In this document: positions 40,381 through 48,660 of the stretch, piece after piece
How the letters are laid out: every line of letters starts with the position of its first letter
Numbering within the stretch: position 1 is the stretch's first letter
Assembly: GCA_016931695.1 (NCBI GenBank)
Contig: JAFGEI010000025.1
Coordinates: forward strand, 71,266 to 121,507
Reading direction: 5' to 3'
Length of the DNA stretch: 50,242 nt
Origin: Anaerolineae bacterium
GTDB lineage: Bacteria; Chloroflexota; Anaerolineae; B4-G1; DUEL01
Notes under the pieces: model-generated
Database searches by the model: none
Told to the model about the DNA's origin: nothing
Seen by the model: only the letters and a program-made list of their open reading frames with translations
Translations under genes and position numbers: made by a program

Positions 40381-40398
40381 GGGGATCTGACGATCCCC
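40381..40398. repeat. GGGGATC/GATCCCC hairpin after the second Wzz gene
   Basis: A perfect 7-bp inverted repeat with a 4-nt loop (TGAC), about 50 nt downstream of the stop of the second Wzz gene on the minus strand. No U-run behind it, so termination is uncertain. Confidence 0.45.
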
Positions 40399-40447
40399 TC
40401 CAAGCAAGAACTGGCTATTCATTTCGGCCGCGATGTACTCGAAGGAA

Positions 40448-41122
40448 TCACCGCCGCGGGATTGTTGCGATCACACCGATCCCCAGTTGCTCCAACTCGG
40501 CCGCCTCGCGCACGGTGGGGTCCACGTAATGCCAGGCAAAAGCCAGCCCGACCCCCAGCGCGAGCGCCAGTCCGAGGCGAATCGCCGGGCCTATCAACTG
40601 GCTGCGCAGGCTGGGGGCGAGGGGGAAGGGGGCGGGTTCGTCGAGCAAGCGGGCTGCCGGGTCCAGCCCTTGCAGCTGCGGGAAGTAGGTCGCTCCGTTC
40701 TGTGTCAGTTCGTCGGCGATGGCTGTGGCGACGGCACGGGCCTGTGTCGGGTCCGGCCACGTCAGGTAGACGACCATGATCGACTGGAGGTTGTCGGTGA
40801 CGATGGCGCCCTGGATCGCCGCACCGTCGATCGAGACCCCACCCTGGGCCAGCCGCGTCGCTACGGCCTGGGCAAAGGCGCCGCTTCCGGCGACGTCGGC
40901 GAGACCGTTGGCGACGTACTCGGAAGTCAACCAGGGATAGTAGCGGTCATAGTCCTCGCTGAGCCCTGCCGGTTCCGTGCCTGCCGCAAAGCGCATGACC
41001 ACCTGGTAGACCGGCGCTGGCTGGCGGTAGATGGCGGCGGTGTGGATCAAAACGGCCGCGACCGGGAGGACGACCAGCCACCAGCGGCGGATCAGGATTC
41101 TCCAATAGGCTTGTAGCTCCAT
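40448..41122 (-). CDS. second Wzz-type chain-length protein
   Basis: 224 aa. N-terminal membrane helix (RRWWLVVLPVAAVLIHTAAIY), an extracytoplasmic part (VYQVVMRFAAGTEP, ARAVATAIADELTQNGATYFP), a second helix (RLGLALALGVGLAFAWHYVD) and a short tail ending VIATIPRR. The ATG at 41122 (MELQAYWRILIRRWW) is chosen; the open frame upstream is a shadow of the glycosyltransferase gene. It shares the opening pattern MEL..Y.RIL..RWW with the other Wzz protein (37561-38220), so the two are paralogues. A glycosyltransferase gene precedes it by 38 nt. Confidence 0.82.
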   Translation of the reverse strand: MELQAYWRILIRRWWLVVLPVAAVLIHTAAIYRQPAPVYQVVMRFAAGTEPAGLSEDYDRYYPWLTSEYVANGLADVAGSGAFAQAVATRLAQGGVSIDGAAIQGAIVTDNLQSIMVVYLTWPDPTQARAVATAIADELTQNGATYFPQLQGLDPAARLLDEPAPFPLAPSLRSQLIGPAIRLGLALALGVGLAFAWHYVDPTVREAAELEQLGIGVIATIPRR

Positions 41123-41160
41123 AGGATTGTGGGACAGGGCAAGCAGGGGACAAGGTGAAA

Positions 41161-42288
41161 TTATTGTCCCTCGTCTCCTGGCCTCCTGGCCTCTTCCCTC
41201 CTTTCCAGGACCGATTTGATGAATTGGGCCAGTTTTTCTTTGAACACCGCCACGTCGAACTGCAGCGCATTTTGCCGGCAAGCCGCAGAGTCGATGCGCT
41301 CCGGGTCGAACGATTCGACGGCTGTGGCCAGGGCTTCGGGCGACGGTTCGTGGAAAAAGGCCCCGGTCTCTCCCTCGACCACCGTGTCGAGCGCGCCGCC
41401 GGCGCCAAAAGCGATCACCGGGCGCCCGGCGGCCTGGGCCTGGAGCGGGGCGATGCCAAAGTCCTCTTCCCCGGGCAGGACGTAGGCGCGGCACCTCGCC
41501 AGCAGGTCCGGCAGGTCCGCGTCGGGGACCCGGCCCAGGAAGGTGACGTTCGGGCCGGCAATTGCCTGCAGCGCCGCGCGGTCCCGCCCGTTGCCGGCGA
41601 TGACCAGCGGCCGCCCCAGCTCGTTGAATGCCCGCACTGCCAGGTCGATCCGGCGGTAGGGAACCAGCCGCGAGACGATGAGATAATAGTCGTCGCGAAC
41701 CGGGGCGGTGTGGAAGCGGCGGGTGTCCACCGGCGGCGGTATAATCGCCGAATCGCGGTCATAGTAGCGGCGGATGCGTTGTTGGATGGCGCGGGAAATG
41801 GCGAGGAAATGCCCCACCCGTTGCGCCGCGGCATAATCCCAGCGGCGCAGGATGGCGACGAGCGGGCGCAGAGCAGCCTTGACAATGGGGGGAAGGGACT
41901 CGCGTGCTGCATAGGCGTCGAAATCCCACACGTACCGCGTCGGCGTGAGGCAGTAGCAGATGTGTACCGCGTCGCCGGTGCGAACGCCGTGACAAAACCC
42001 GGACTTGTTGCTCAGCACCACCGCGTGCGCAGAGAGATCGAGCCCGCCAAAGGCGAGCGGATAGAGCAGAAGGTAGAGCTGATGGCGCCGATGGATCCCT
42101 GGCAGGCGGTCCATCCAGGTCGTGTGGATGTTCCAGTCACGGAAGGCGCCGGGCATGCCCGCTTGCCAGTACATCGACGTATAGACCGGAGCGGCGGGGA
42201 ACATTTCGACCAGGGCCCGCAGCACGTCCTCGGCGCCGCCGAGCTGGTTGAGCCAGTCGTGAACGAGGGCAACGCTCTGCCGTTTCAC
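41161..42288 (-). CDS. GT4-family glycosyltransferase
   Basis: 375 aa with two Rossmann domains. N-terminal VALVHDWLNQLGGAEDVL is the glycine-rich opening of GT4 enzymes that act early in surface polysaccharide synthesis. The C-terminal donor site shows LIVSRLVPYRRIDLAVRAF, LVIAGNGRDRAAL and PGEEDFGIAPLQAQAAGRPVIAFGAGGALDTV (the E-x7-E motif). No signal or membrane helix. Sugar donor and acceptor cannot be told. It stands before the Wzz gene and after the MOSC gene on the same strand. Confidence 0.9.
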   Translation of the reverse strand: MKRQSVALVHDWLNQLGGAEDVLRALVEMFPAAPVYTSMYWQAGMPGAFRDWNIHTTWMDRLPGIHRRHQLYLLLYPLAFGGLDLSAHAVVLSNKSGFCHGVRTGDAVHICYCLTPTRYVWDFDAYAARESLPPIVKAALRPLVAILRRWDYAAAQRVGHFLAISRAIQQRIRRYYDRDSAIIPPPVDTRRFHTAPVRDDYYLIVSRLVPYRRIDLAVRAFNELGRPLVIAGNGRDRAALQAIAGPNVTFLGRVPDADLPDLLARCRAYVLPGEEDFGIAPLQAQAAGRPVIAFGAGGALDTVVEGETGAFFHEPSPEALATAVESFDPERIDSAACRQNALQFDVAVFKEKLAQFIKSVLERREEARRPGDEGQ

Positions 42289-42306
42289 CTTTTCCTGTGG
42301 CCTCCT

Positions 42307-42744
42307 TCAATTGCCGAGCACCTCGATGTCGTCCCCCACGCGCACTTTTCCCGGTTCCAACACGCGGACGAAAATCCCTTCCCGCGGCATCACACAGTCC
42401 CCCAGCGTCTGAAAGATCGCGCACTTGGTGTGGCAGAGCTTGCCGATCTGGGTCACCTCGACCAGCGCCGTACCCAACTGCATGCGCGTGCCGATCGGCA
42501 GGGTGAACAGCTCGATCCCCTCGGTGGTAATGTTCTCGGCAAAGCTGCCCGCGCCTACGTCCAGTCCCTGGGCGCGGATCTTGGCGATCGATTCCCACGC
42601 CAGGAGCGAGACCTGGCGGTGCCAGGGGCCGGCGTGGGCATCGCCTTCCAGCCCCCAATCGACGCGCAACGTTCCCTGCCCGACGTTCTTTTTGGCGACG
42701 CTCTTGCGCTCGCTGGTGCAGACCGCGATAACTTTTCCTTTCAC
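42307..42744 (-). CDS. MOSC-domain protein
   Basis: 145 aa, a stand-alone MOSC domain (molybdenum cofactor sulfurase C-terminal type). [48 protein letters not shown] and [22 protein letters not shown] with the conserved cysteines are seen. GTG start at 42744 overlaps the moaC stop (GTGA), with GGAGG 7 nt upstream inside moaC. Third gene of moaA-moaC-MOSC. Likely handles the molybdenum cofactor or carries sulfur; precise role unknown. Confidence 0.88.
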   Translation of the reverse strand: MKGKVIAVCTSERKSVAKKNVGQGTLRVDWGLEGDAHAGPWHRQVSLLAWESIAKIRAQGLDVGAGSFAENITTEGIELFTLPIGTRMQLGTALVEVTQIGKLCHTKCAIFQTLGDCVMPREGIFVRVLEPGKVRVGDDIEVLGN

Positions 42745-43223
42745 TCGATTTCCTCCAATACGATCTCGCCGCTCTTGCCGCCGCTTTTGCGGATCAGGCG
42801 AATGTTGTGGATCTGCATCCCCCGGTCGATGGCCTTGCACATGTCATAGATCGTCAGCGCGCTGGCGCTCACCGCTGTCAGGGCCTCCATCTCGACCCCG
42901 GTGGTCCCCGTGCAGCGCACGCGGGCGGTGATGTTGACCGTGGAGCAGGCCTCGTCGAATGCGAAATCGACCTGGGCCGAGGTGATGGGCAAGGGATGGC
43001 AGAGGGGGATCCATTCCGGCGCCCGCTTTGCAGCCATGATTCCGGCGATGCGCGCCACCGCGATCACGTCCCCTTTTGCTGCGCCGCCGCTCTGGATCAG
43101 TGCCAGCGTTGCCGGCTGCATCGTCACCTGCCCCGCGGCGACGGCCTCGCGCGCGGTGGTGGGCTTGTCCGTGACGTCGACCATGCGCGCGGCTCCCGTT
43201 TCGTCCAGGTGGCTGAACCGCAT
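42741..43223 (-). CDS. moaC: cyclic pyranopterin monophosphate synthase MoaC
   Basis: Second step of molybdenum cofactor synthesis (forms cPMP with MoaA). 160 aa, normal. Motifs: [82 protein letters not shown] and the end [17 protein letters not shown]. The ATG at 43223 is one base after the moaA stop region (TGATATG) and follows GGAGG. The upstream in-frame extension is a shadow of moaA. Confidence 0.96.
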   Translation of the reverse strand: MRFSHLDETGAARMVDVTDKPTTAREAVAAGQVTMQPATLALIQSGGAAKGDVIAVARIAGIMAAKRAPEWIPLCHPLPITSAQVDFAFDEACSTVNITARVRCTGTTGVEMEALTAVSASALTIYDMCKAIDRGMQIHNIRLIRKSGGKSGEIVLEEIE

Positions 43224-43224
43224 A

Positions 43225-44250
43225 TCATCCTCCAATTTTCGACATCGACAGGCACGTCGCGGCATTGCGGGTTACCCGATAACTGGCCGGCTTCTCGATC
43301 ATTGCCTGCCGGAAGAGATCGGACAGCTGTTCGTCGTCGGCTCCCGCCCGCAGCGGCCCTCGCAGGTCGATCGCCGCGTCGGACAACAGGCAGGGAAGCA
43401 GGCGCCCGTCAGCCGTCAGGCGCAGCCGGTTGCACGAGTGGCAGAAATGCTCGGTAATGGGGCTGATCAGGCCCAACGTGCCAGCCGCGCCGGACAATTG
43501 GTAGTACCGCGCCGGCCCGCCGCCGGCCTCTCCGCGCACGGCGGTCAAGGGGCCCAACTCGGCCTCGACCTGCGCCCGAATTTCGGCCGAGGGCACCACG
43601 CCGTCATCGATCCAGGGCGTGGCGCCCGACGCTGTTCCCAGGGCGGAACGCAGCGGCATCACCTCGATGAAGCGAACGTGCCAGTGCGGTTCCATCGTTT
43701 TTCGGGCAATGGCTACCACTTCGTCGTCGTTCAGGCCGCGGACGACCACGGTGTTGATCTTGATCGGTTGCAGGCCGGCTGCCAGGGCAGCCTGGCGCCC
43801 GGCCAGGACGTCCTCCAACCGCCCCAGGCGCGTGATCTGCCGGAAACGGTCTGGCTGCAGCGTGTCCAGGCTGATGTTGACCCGGCGCAGCCCGGCCTGG
43901 GCCAGCGGTTCAGCATATTGGCGCAGGAGGATGCCGTTGGTCGTCATCGAAAGGTCGTCCATGCCTGGAATCCGCGCCAGTTCTGCGACCAACTCGACGA
44001 TCCCCTTGCGCGCCAGCGGCTCGCCGCCCGTCAGGCGGATGTGAATGAACCCCATCTCGATGGCGACGCGGACGATTCGTGCGATCTCTTCGTGACGCAG
44101 GATGTCATCGTGGGAAAGTAGGGGGACACCCTGCTCTGGCATGCAGTACACGCAACGCAGGTTGCAGCGATCGGTCACGGAAACTCGCAGGTACTGGATA
44201 GGGCGATCGTAGGCATCCCGGTATGGCTTGTGGCGTTCTCCTGGTAACAA
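43225..44250 (-). CDS. moaA: GTP 3',8-cyclase MoaA
   Basis: Radical SAM enzyme that starts molybdenum cofactor synthesis from GTP. 341 aa. N-terminal cluster motif CNLRCVYC, the C-terminal cluster [32 protein letters not shown], and the C-terminal GG (SKIGG) needed by MoaA. Start codon TTG at 44250 with GGAG 6 nt upstream. A good promoter precedes it. First gene of the moa operon. Confidence 0.96.
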   Translation of the reverse strand: MLPGERHKPYRDAYDRPIQYLRVSVTDRCNLRCVYCMPEQGVPLLSHDDILRHEEIARIVRVAIEMGFIHIRLTGGEPLARKGIVELVAELARIPGMDDLSMTTNGILLRQYAEPLAQAGLRRVNISLDTLQPDRFRQITRLGRLEDVLAGRQAALAAGLQPIKINTVVVRGLNDDEVVAIARKTMEPHWHVRFIEVMPLRSALGTASGATPWIDDGVVPSAEIRAQVEAELGPLTAVRGEAGGGPARYYQLSGAAGTLGLISPITEHFCHSCNRLRLTADGRLLPCLLSDAAIDLRGPLRAGADDEQLSDLFRQAMIEKPASYRVTRNAATCLSMSKIGG

Positions 44251-44304
44251 CTTTTTCTCCTTGCTACTACCCGATCAAATCAATGCAGTCTCTCTCTGTT
44301 CACA

Positions 44305-44333
44305 AGTGTACCTCAGTTCTCTTTCCTGGTCAA
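44305..44333 (-). promoter_or_regulatory. promoter of the moa operon
   Basis: Minus strand: -35 TTGACC (44333-44328), 17-bp spacer, -10 TACACT (44310-44305). Start expected near 44298, leaving a 48-nt leader to the TTG. No Moco-riboswitch-like structure would fit in that length. Confidence 0.7.
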
Positions 44334-44362
44334 AGAGACCCTCGACGACACCCGATGACAAG

Positions 44363-44390
44363 TTGCAGAGCAGCGCAATCGGGGTATAAT
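44363..44390 (+). promoter_or_regulatory. promoter of the YtxH-protein gene
   Basis: -35 TTGCAG (44363-44368), 16-bp spacer, -10 TATAAT (44385-44390). The leader to the ATG at 44520 is about 123 nt, long for this window, and contains an inverted repeat around CGGCGGCA/TGCCGATGCCGC and a 5-codon mini-frame (GTG at 44398). Confidence 0.75.
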
Positions 44391-44519
44391 AATATCGTGA
44401 GTGCAACGACTTGAATTCGCAAGCCTCGGAGGTCGCAAAGAGACTTGTCGGCGGCAGACTGCCGATGCCGCTGGAGTCTGGTAGTTGCAAGTTTTTGAAT
44501 CACTTGAGGAGGTACCGTC

Positions 44520-44768
44520 ATGCGCAGATTCACAAGTTTCCTGGCTGGAGCGATTTGTGGGGCGCTGGTTGGCGCCGTAGCCGCTCTTCTCATGGCCCCT
44601 TATGCGGGGCCTGAACTCCGCGAGCGGATGAACATCCAGGTGCAAGGGTTGGTTGATAAAGGACGAGAGGCAGCGACGGCCAAGCGCGCTGAATTGGAGG
44701 CCCAGCTTGAGGCGTTCAAGCAGGGCAAGGCTGCAACACCCAAGTCCGGAGACGCGGCAGCGGGTTGA
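44520..44768 (+). CDS. YtxH-domain small membrane protein
   Basis: 82 aa. N-terminal membrane helix with glycines (SFLAGAICGALVGAVAALLMAPYAG), then the YtxH core PELRERMNIQVQGLVDKGREA and an Ala/Lys/Glu-rich helix. YtxH-type proteins are small, often stress-related membrane proteins with no defined activity. The ATG follows GAGGAGGT. Stands alone, between a promoter with a long leader and a terminator. Confidence 0.85.
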   Translation: MRRFTSFLAGAICGALVGAVAALLMAPYAGPELRERMNIQVQGLVDKGREAATAKRAELEAQLEAFKQGKAATPKSGDAAAG

Positions 44769-44794
44769 CCCTGTTTGTCTCCCATCCGCCCCCC

Positions 44795-44828
44795 AAAGCC
44801 CTGCCGCTGTATGGCGTCGGGGCTTTTT
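44795..44828 (+). terminator. terminator after the YtxH gene
   Basis: AAAGCCC (44795-44801) pairs with GGGCTTT (44820-44826), with GCCGC/GGCG pairing inside the loop, followed by a short T-run (44824-44828). It overlaps the end of the convergent C26 gene and may serve both directions weakly. Confidence 0.7.
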
Positions 44829-45558
44829 ACGTGCTTGGGGTCGCTGCCAGCACCAGGGCGCGGAAAAGCCGTTCCATGCCCGCCTGGTTGCCGAAACCGG
44901 TTTCGGGGTGCCATTGGACCCCGATGCAAAAGGGGTGATCGGGTTTTTCCAGGCCCTCGATGACGCCGTCGGAAGCCCAGGCGGTGGCGATCAATCCATC
45001 GCCCACCGCGCGAGCAGCCTGGTGGTGAAAGCTGTTGACGACGGCGGTTTCGCCGGCGAGGACCGCCGCCAGGCGGGAAGCGGGGGCAAGCTGCAGCGGG
45101 TGAGCGGCAGAGTCCAGCGGCGCTCCCTCTGCCGGACGGTGGGGCAGGGCGCCGGGAACCTCGCTCGCGATGTCGGCATAGAGTGTGCCGCCCAGCGTCA
45201 CGTTCAAGACCTGGATGCCGCGGCAGATGCCGAGCAGCGGCTTTCCCTGCTGTAGGGCGGTTTCGACCAGGGCGATTTCAGCCCGGTCCCGGTCGTGATC
45301 GACCAGCTGGATCGAGGGGTTGTTTGCTGCCCTGTACCGCTCCGCTGCCACGTCCCCGCCGCCGGAAAGGACGAGCCCGTCCAGTCGCGCCAGCAGGCTG
45401 CCGGCCTCTGCCGCACCAAAGAGGGGTGGGAGCAGCAGCGGCATACCACCGGCCTCCCACACGGCGCGGGCATAGTTCTGCGTGATCGCGTACAAGGGGA
45501 GGGGGAGGAATTGAGAGACCCTTTCAGCGCGGGCCGTGATGCCGATGAGTGGTCGCAT
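44827..45558 (-). CDS. class I glutamine amidotransferase-like C26 hydrolase (PuuD type)
   Basis: 243 aa, gamma-glutamyl hydrolase of the peptidase C26/PuuD group. Catalytic Cys in LLGICRGIQVLN, His and Glu in GVQWHPE near the end; LDGLVLSGGGDV and VVNSFHHQAARAVGDG are family blocks. PuuD cleaves gamma-glutamyl-GABA in putrescine breakdown, but no other put/puu gene is here, so the substrate is open. The strong rplS terminator separates it from rplS; its own promoter is not obvious, so it may depend on read-through. Confidence 0.88.
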   Translation of the reverse strand: MRPLIGITARAERVSQFLPLPLYAITQNYARAVWEAGGMPLLLPPLFGAAEAGSLLARLDGLVLSGGGDVAAERYRAANNPSIQLVDHDRDRAEIALVETALQQGKPLLGICRGIQVLNVTLGGTLYADIASEVPGALPHRPAEGAPLDSAAHPLQLAPASRLAAVLAGETAVVNSFHHQAARAVGDGLIATAWASDGVIEGLEKPDHPFCIGVQWHPETGFGNQAGMERLFRALVLAATPST

Positions 45559-45565
45559 ATTGGCG

Positions 45566-45601
45566 ATAAAAACCGAGGGCGCAGGCCCTCGCCTGCGCCC
45601 T
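45566..45601 (-). terminator. strong intrinsic terminator of rplS
   Basis: AGGGCGCAGGC (45576-45586) and GCCTGCGCCCT (45591-45601) form a perfect 11-bp stem with a 4-nt loop; on the minus strand it is followed by CGGTTTTTAT. It begins at the base before the rplS stop codon. Confidence 0.92.
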
Positions 45602-45970
45602 TTACTGGACTCGCTTCTCCTTCAGGCGCGCCGCCTTGCCGCGGCGGTCTCGCAAGTAGTAGAGATTCCCACGGTGGACCCTGGCCCGTCGCGTGACCTC
45701 GACTTTGGCGATGCGCGGGGAGTGAATCGGAAAGGTCCGCTCGACGCCGATTCCGTGCGAGGCGATGCGGCGCACGGTGAAATTGGCGCCGGCTCCCTTG
45801 CCCCGCACGCGAATGACCGTGCCGTGGAATACCTGGATGCGCTCCCGTTCCTTCCCCTTACTATCGACTTCGATGATGCGAGCGTGCACCCGCACCGTGT
45901 CGCCAGAGTTCAGATCTGGAATGTCGGGGTTCTTTTCCAACTGCCGGTTTAGTGATTCGATCAGGTCCAT
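45602..45970 (-). CDS. rplS: 50S ribosomal protein L19
   Basis: 122 aa. [60 protein letters not shown] and [25 protein letters not shown] are diagnostic of L19, at the 30S-50S interface. The ATG at 45970 follows GAGAGGTGAG. Single-gene unit here with its own promoter and terminator; the common trmD neighbour is absent. Confidence 0.97.
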   Translation of the reverse strand: MDLIESLNRQLEKNPDIPDLNSGDTVRVHARIIEVDSKGKERERIQVFHGTVIRVRGKGAGANFTVRRIASHGIGVERTFPIHSPRIAKVEVTRRARVHRGNLYYLRDRRGKAARLKEKRVQ

Positions 45971-46002
45971 TGTCTCACCTCTCTGCCGCCAAGCAGACAG
46001 GA

Positions 46003-46030
46003 ATTATACCATAAACCGGAAATCCGGCAA
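46003..46030 (-). promoter_or_regulatory. promoter of rplS
   Basis: Minus strand: -35 TTGCCG (46030-46025), 16-bp spacer, -10 TATAAT (46008-46003). Start near 45996, 26 nt before the ATG. The -35 box lies within the palindrome CGGCAAGCTTGCCG (46025-46038). Confidence 0.75.
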
Positions 46031-46038
46031 GCTTGCCG
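46025..46038. repeat. 14-bp perfect palindrome over the rplS -35 box
   Basis: CGGCAAGCTTGCCG is fully self-complementary, covers the rplS -35 hexamer and ends 4 bp before the -35 box of the divergent lipoprotein gene (46042). It could be an operator for both directions. Confidence 0.5.
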
Positions 46039-46041
46039 TTG

Positions 46042-46070
46042 TTGCTCAAGACGGCAAAGTGTACTATACT
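46042..46070 (+). promoter_or_regulatory. promoter of the lipoprotein gene
   Basis: -35 TTGCTC (46042-46047), 17-bp spacer, -10 TATACT (46065-46070). Start near 46077, about 31 nt before the ATG; AGGAGGG lies at 46091-46097. Confidence 0.7.
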
Positions 46071-46107
46071 GAGCGGCGTTGGAATGGCTGAGGAGGGTAA
46101 AAGCAAA

Positions 46108-46539
46108 ATGAAGCACAAGTATCTACTGCTCTGCGTCCTGGTAAGTGCACTTTTCGCGGCCTGCAGCGGGGAACCCGCCCCGGTGCGCACGGTGCGGGCG
46201 TTTCACCAAGAGATCAGCGCCATCCAGCCTCCAGAACAAGAGGAAGGGGGCATCATTACTGCCCCGGACGGCTTTCGCACCCTGACGCAGATATTTACCG
46301 ATTACACGACAGAAACCGAGGTGCCTGCAAATTCCTTTACCCTGGCCATTGTTGCTGGCATGCTCCAGTTTCGCGATATGGAATACGAGCTTGTCTCGCA
46401 GGACGGCGATTGCGCCGTAGTGGGGGTGCATGGCATCGTGGTGACGAACCAAGAGGAATCGCCCTTTGAAGGGAATTACGTGCTCGTCCGGCAAGGGCGG
46501 CGGTGGTTGATCGACCTCGACGCGAGGTCGTGCGAGTAG
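46108..46539 (+). CDS. putative lipoprotein of unknown function
   Basis: 143 aa. N-terminal lipoprotein signal MKHKYLLLCVLVSALFAAC with lipobox LFAAC (Cys near residue 19), then a small extracytoplasmic domain (EISAIQPPEQEEGGIIT, FTLAIVAGMLQFRDMEYELVSQDGDCAVVGVHGIVV, NYVLVRQGRRWLIDLDARSC). The end VLVRQGRRWLIDL resembles the last strands of small NTF2/DUF4878-like folds, but that is only an impression. ATG at 46108 chosen over an earlier in-frame start (46033), which lies before the -10 box. The next gene starts 20 nt later. Confidence 0.72.
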   Translation: MKHKYLLLCVLVSALFAACSGEPAPVRTVRAFHQEISAIQPPEQEEGGIITAPDGFRTLTQIFTDYTTETEVPANSFTLAIVAGMLQFRDMEYELVSQDGDCAVVGVHGIVVTNQEESPFEGNYVLVRQGRRWLIDLDARSCE

Positions 46540-46559
46540 AGTTGTGTGGGAGAGACGGG

Positions 46560-47531
46560 ATGCTGACAGATCGACAACCCCGGGTATCGATGGCCCACCT
46601 GCCGACGCCGTTGGAGCCCCTGCCCCGCCTCACGGCAGCGCTGGGCGGTCCCCAACTGTGGGTCAAGCGGGACGACCAGACCGGCCTGGCGACGGGGGGC
46701 AACAAGACGCGCAAGCTCGAGTTCCTGGTTGCCGAGGCCCTGGCCCAGGGGGCTGACACGCTCGTCACTTGTGGGGCGGGCCAGTCGAACCACGCCCGCC
46801 AGACCGCTGCCGCCGCCGCCCGATTCGGGTTTCGCTGCACCCTCGTCCTGCGCGGCCCGAGGCCGGCTGCCTCCCAGGGCAACCTTCTCCTCGACCGGTT
46901 GCTGGGCGCAGAGATCGCCTGGGCGGAAGACGTCGCGGTGGATGAACGGCTGGAAAAGGTAATGGCGGAACTCGGGGAACGAGGACGCCGTCCCTACTTG
47001 ATCCCCTACGGCGGCAGCAACCCTGTCGGCGCGACGGGTTATGTGGCGGCGATGGAGGAGCTGCTGGCTCAGTGCGCGCAGCGGGGACTCGGTTTTGACG
47101 GGATTGTCCTGGCTTCCTCCAGCGGCGGCACCCAGGCAGGGCTGGTGCTGGCGGCGCGGGCGCGGCGGTACGCGGGCCGCGTCCTGGGCATCAGCGTCGC
47201 CCTCCCCGCCGAGCAACTGCGCCGCGACCTGGCCGAGCTGGCGTCGGCAACGGCAGCCCACCTGGGAATCGGCATAGGATTCGCGGAGGACGACTTTGAC
47301 GTCGACGACAGCTACCTTGGCGGCGGGTATGGCGTCGTGAGCAGCCTGGAACGAGAAGCGGTCCGCACTGCTGCCCGCAGCGAAGGCTTGCTGCTCGATC
47401 CCGTCTATACTGGCCGGGCTTTTGGTGGCCTGATGGACCTCATCCGCCGTGGCGTTTTTGCAGCACAGGAGCGACTGGTCTTTTGGCACACCGGCGGTGT
47501 TGCCAGCCTCTTTGCCCATCCGGACATATAG
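46560..47531 (+). CDS. D-cysteine desulfhydrase / ACC deaminase family PLP enzyme
   Basis: 323 aa, fold-type II PLP enzyme. The PLP lysine is in ATGGNKTRKLEFL, followed by TCGAGQSNHARQTAAAAARFG, IPYGGSNPVGATGYV, ASSSGGTQAGLVLAA, DDSYLGGGYGV and LDPVYTGRAFGGLMDLI. The order and spacing fit D-cysteine desulfhydrase (DcyD); ACC deaminase is the alternative. The ATG at 46560 follows GGGAGAGACGGG; an ATG at 46590 before AHLPTPLEPLPRL is also possible. Co-transcribed with the lipoprotein gene. Confidence 0.87.
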   Translation: MLTDRQPRVSMAHLPTPLEPLPRLTAALGGPQLWVKRDDQTGLATGGNKTRKLEFLVAEALAQGADTLVTCGAGQSNHARQTAAAAARFGFRCTLVLRGPRPAASQGNLLLDRLLGAEIAWAEDVAVDERLEKVMAELGERGRRPYLIPYGGSNPVGATGYVAAMEELLAQCAQRGLGFDGIVLASSSGGTQAGLVLAARARRYAGRVLGISVALPAEQLRRDLAELASATAAHLGIGIGFAEDDFDVDDSYLGGGYGVVSSLEREAVRTAARSEGLLLDPVYTGRAFGGLMDLIRRGVFAAQERLVFWHTGGVASLFAHPDI

Positions 47532-47565
47532 ATCGGCCAAGAGGGAGACTGTCCGGTATATTCTT

Positions 47566-47594
47566 TTGCAGAAATACAAGGTATGGAGTATAAT
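47566..47594 (+). promoter_or_regulatory. promoter of the RpiR regulator gene
   Basis: -35 TTGCAG (47566-47571), 17-bp spacer, -10 TATAAT (47589-47594). The leader to the ATG at 47730 is about 129 nt and contains a degraded copy of the inverted-repeat family. Confidence 0.8.
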
Positions 47595-47597
47595 TGT

Positions 47598-47655
47598 GGC
47601 ATTGCCACAAGCTGTTCGGCCAGTTGCTTCTGGATGCTTCTCCCGCTAGAACAGG
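47598..47655. repeat. degraded repeat-family copy in the RpiR leader
   Basis: CTGTTCGGCCAG followed by TGGATGCTTCTCCCG and AGAACAGGGGGAA aligns with the left half of element B (CTGCTCGGCCAC) and the core of element A (GGATGCTCTCCCG...AGAGAAGGGGGAA). The right end is lost. It is transcribed as part of the 5' leader. Confidence 0.5.
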
Positions 47656-47729
47656 GGGAATTGGAGGTTCGATCAAGTACGAGCGGGCCGGGCGGGGTTG
47701 CGGCGCAGTAAAACTTTTGGGAGGTATCC

Positions 47730-48605
47730 ATGTTCCGAGAAAAAATCAAGCAAGCGTACGAGACCTTGACGCCGAGTTTCAAGCGCCTGGGGAAATTCAT
47801 CCTCAACAACGAGTTGGAGGTTGCCTTTATGACTGCAACGGAGCTTGCCCAGGCGATGGATGTTGATGCGGCCACAGTAGTGCGTTTCTCGCAGACGGTC
47901 GGGTACCGGGGCTACCGGGAACTGGCCAAGGAGCTGCGAGAGACCGTGAGACAAGACCTGCAGGCGACCTATGTCGACTTGGACAAAGCCAAGACCGTGA
48001 CGGAAAAACTGCAGGCCTTGTTGGAGAACGAGCGTTCCAACCTGGGCATTGCGGTGGCCCAGGTGACTGATCATGCCGCCGAGATTGTCACCTTGCTTGC
48101 CAGGGCCAAAAGGGTCTGGATAATTGGCGAGGCCAGCGGCCAGTACCTGGCGCCTTATTTTGCCAGCCACCTGCGCGCGGCTGGCATCAACGCCAATGCC
48201 GTTGATGCCGATCCGGCAGAGGCGGCGTGGGCGCTCTGGGAGCTGGGAGAAAAAGACCTAGTTGTGGGATTGGGTGTTTCAGGTACCGGGCTGGATACCG
48301 CGGCGGCTCTTCGCTTTGCCAGGGAGCGGGGCGCGGCGACGGCTGCTCTGAGCGTGTCTGCCGTGGCGCCCCCGGCCCAGGTCGCCGAACACGTCCTGGT
48401 ATGTGCTTCCAGCACGCCGGTAGGTGTTCCATCGGACGCCAGCCTGGTGACGTTGATGCTGGTGCTGTGGCAGGCACTTTTAGCGCGGAAAAAGAACCTG
48501 GACCCACATGTGGCCGGGCTGCAAAAAGCATTCTCCGATTTGTTGACGGCCCGCGCTGAACAAAACGACTGGGTCGACATTGAACAGTTTTTGCGAGAGT
48601 ACTAG
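47730..48605 (+). CDS. RpiR/MurR-family transcriptional regulator
   Basis: 291 aa. N-terminal HTH of the RpiR type (ATELAQAMDVDAATVVRFSQTVGYRGYRELAKEL) and a C-terminal SIS sugar-phosphate-binding domain (AKRVWIIGEASGQYLAPYFASHLRAAG, DLVVGLGVSGTGLDTAAALRFARERGAATAALSVS). Such regulators respond to sugar phosphates or aminosugars. No sugar operon is adjacent, so the target is unknown. Ribosome-binding site GGGAGG, strong promoter and strong terminator: a single-gene unit. Confidence 0.92.
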   Translation: MFREKIKQAYETLTPSFKRLGKFILNNELEVAFMTATELAQAMDVDAATVVRFSQTVGYRGYRELAKELRETVRQDLQATYVDLDKAKTVTEKLQALLENERSNLGIAVAQVTDHAAEIVTLLARAKRVWIIGEASGQYLAPYFASHLRAAGINANAVDADPAEAAWALWELGEKDLVVGLGVSGTGLDTAAALRFARERGAATAALSVSAVAPPAQVAEHVLVCASSTPVGVPSDASLVTLMLVLWQALLARKKNLDPHVAGLQKAFSDLLTARAEQNDWVDIEQFLREY

Positions 48606-48660
48606 GTTGCCCGGCAACGATCCGACCAGTCTGGGCTGGACGCTTTTCCCAGGGCAATGA

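Larger units (their letters stand above)
40092..40447. other. 356-bp intergenic region rich in repeats
   Basis: No gene supported. From left to right: inverted-repeat element B (40130-40226), a remnant CCTGGTACAC motif shared with element C, a 22-bp tandem repeat (40310-40358) and a GGGGATC/GATCCCC hairpin (40381-40398). Open frames across it have no ribosome-binding site and no recognisable product. It separates the second Wzz gene from the histidine kinase. Confidence 0.6.

Noticed and set aside
40095-40403. Open frame upstream of and in frame with the histidine kinase, considered as its missing PAS domain
   Set aside because: A stop separates them and the product is Pro/Gly-rich sequence from repeats, without PAS features.
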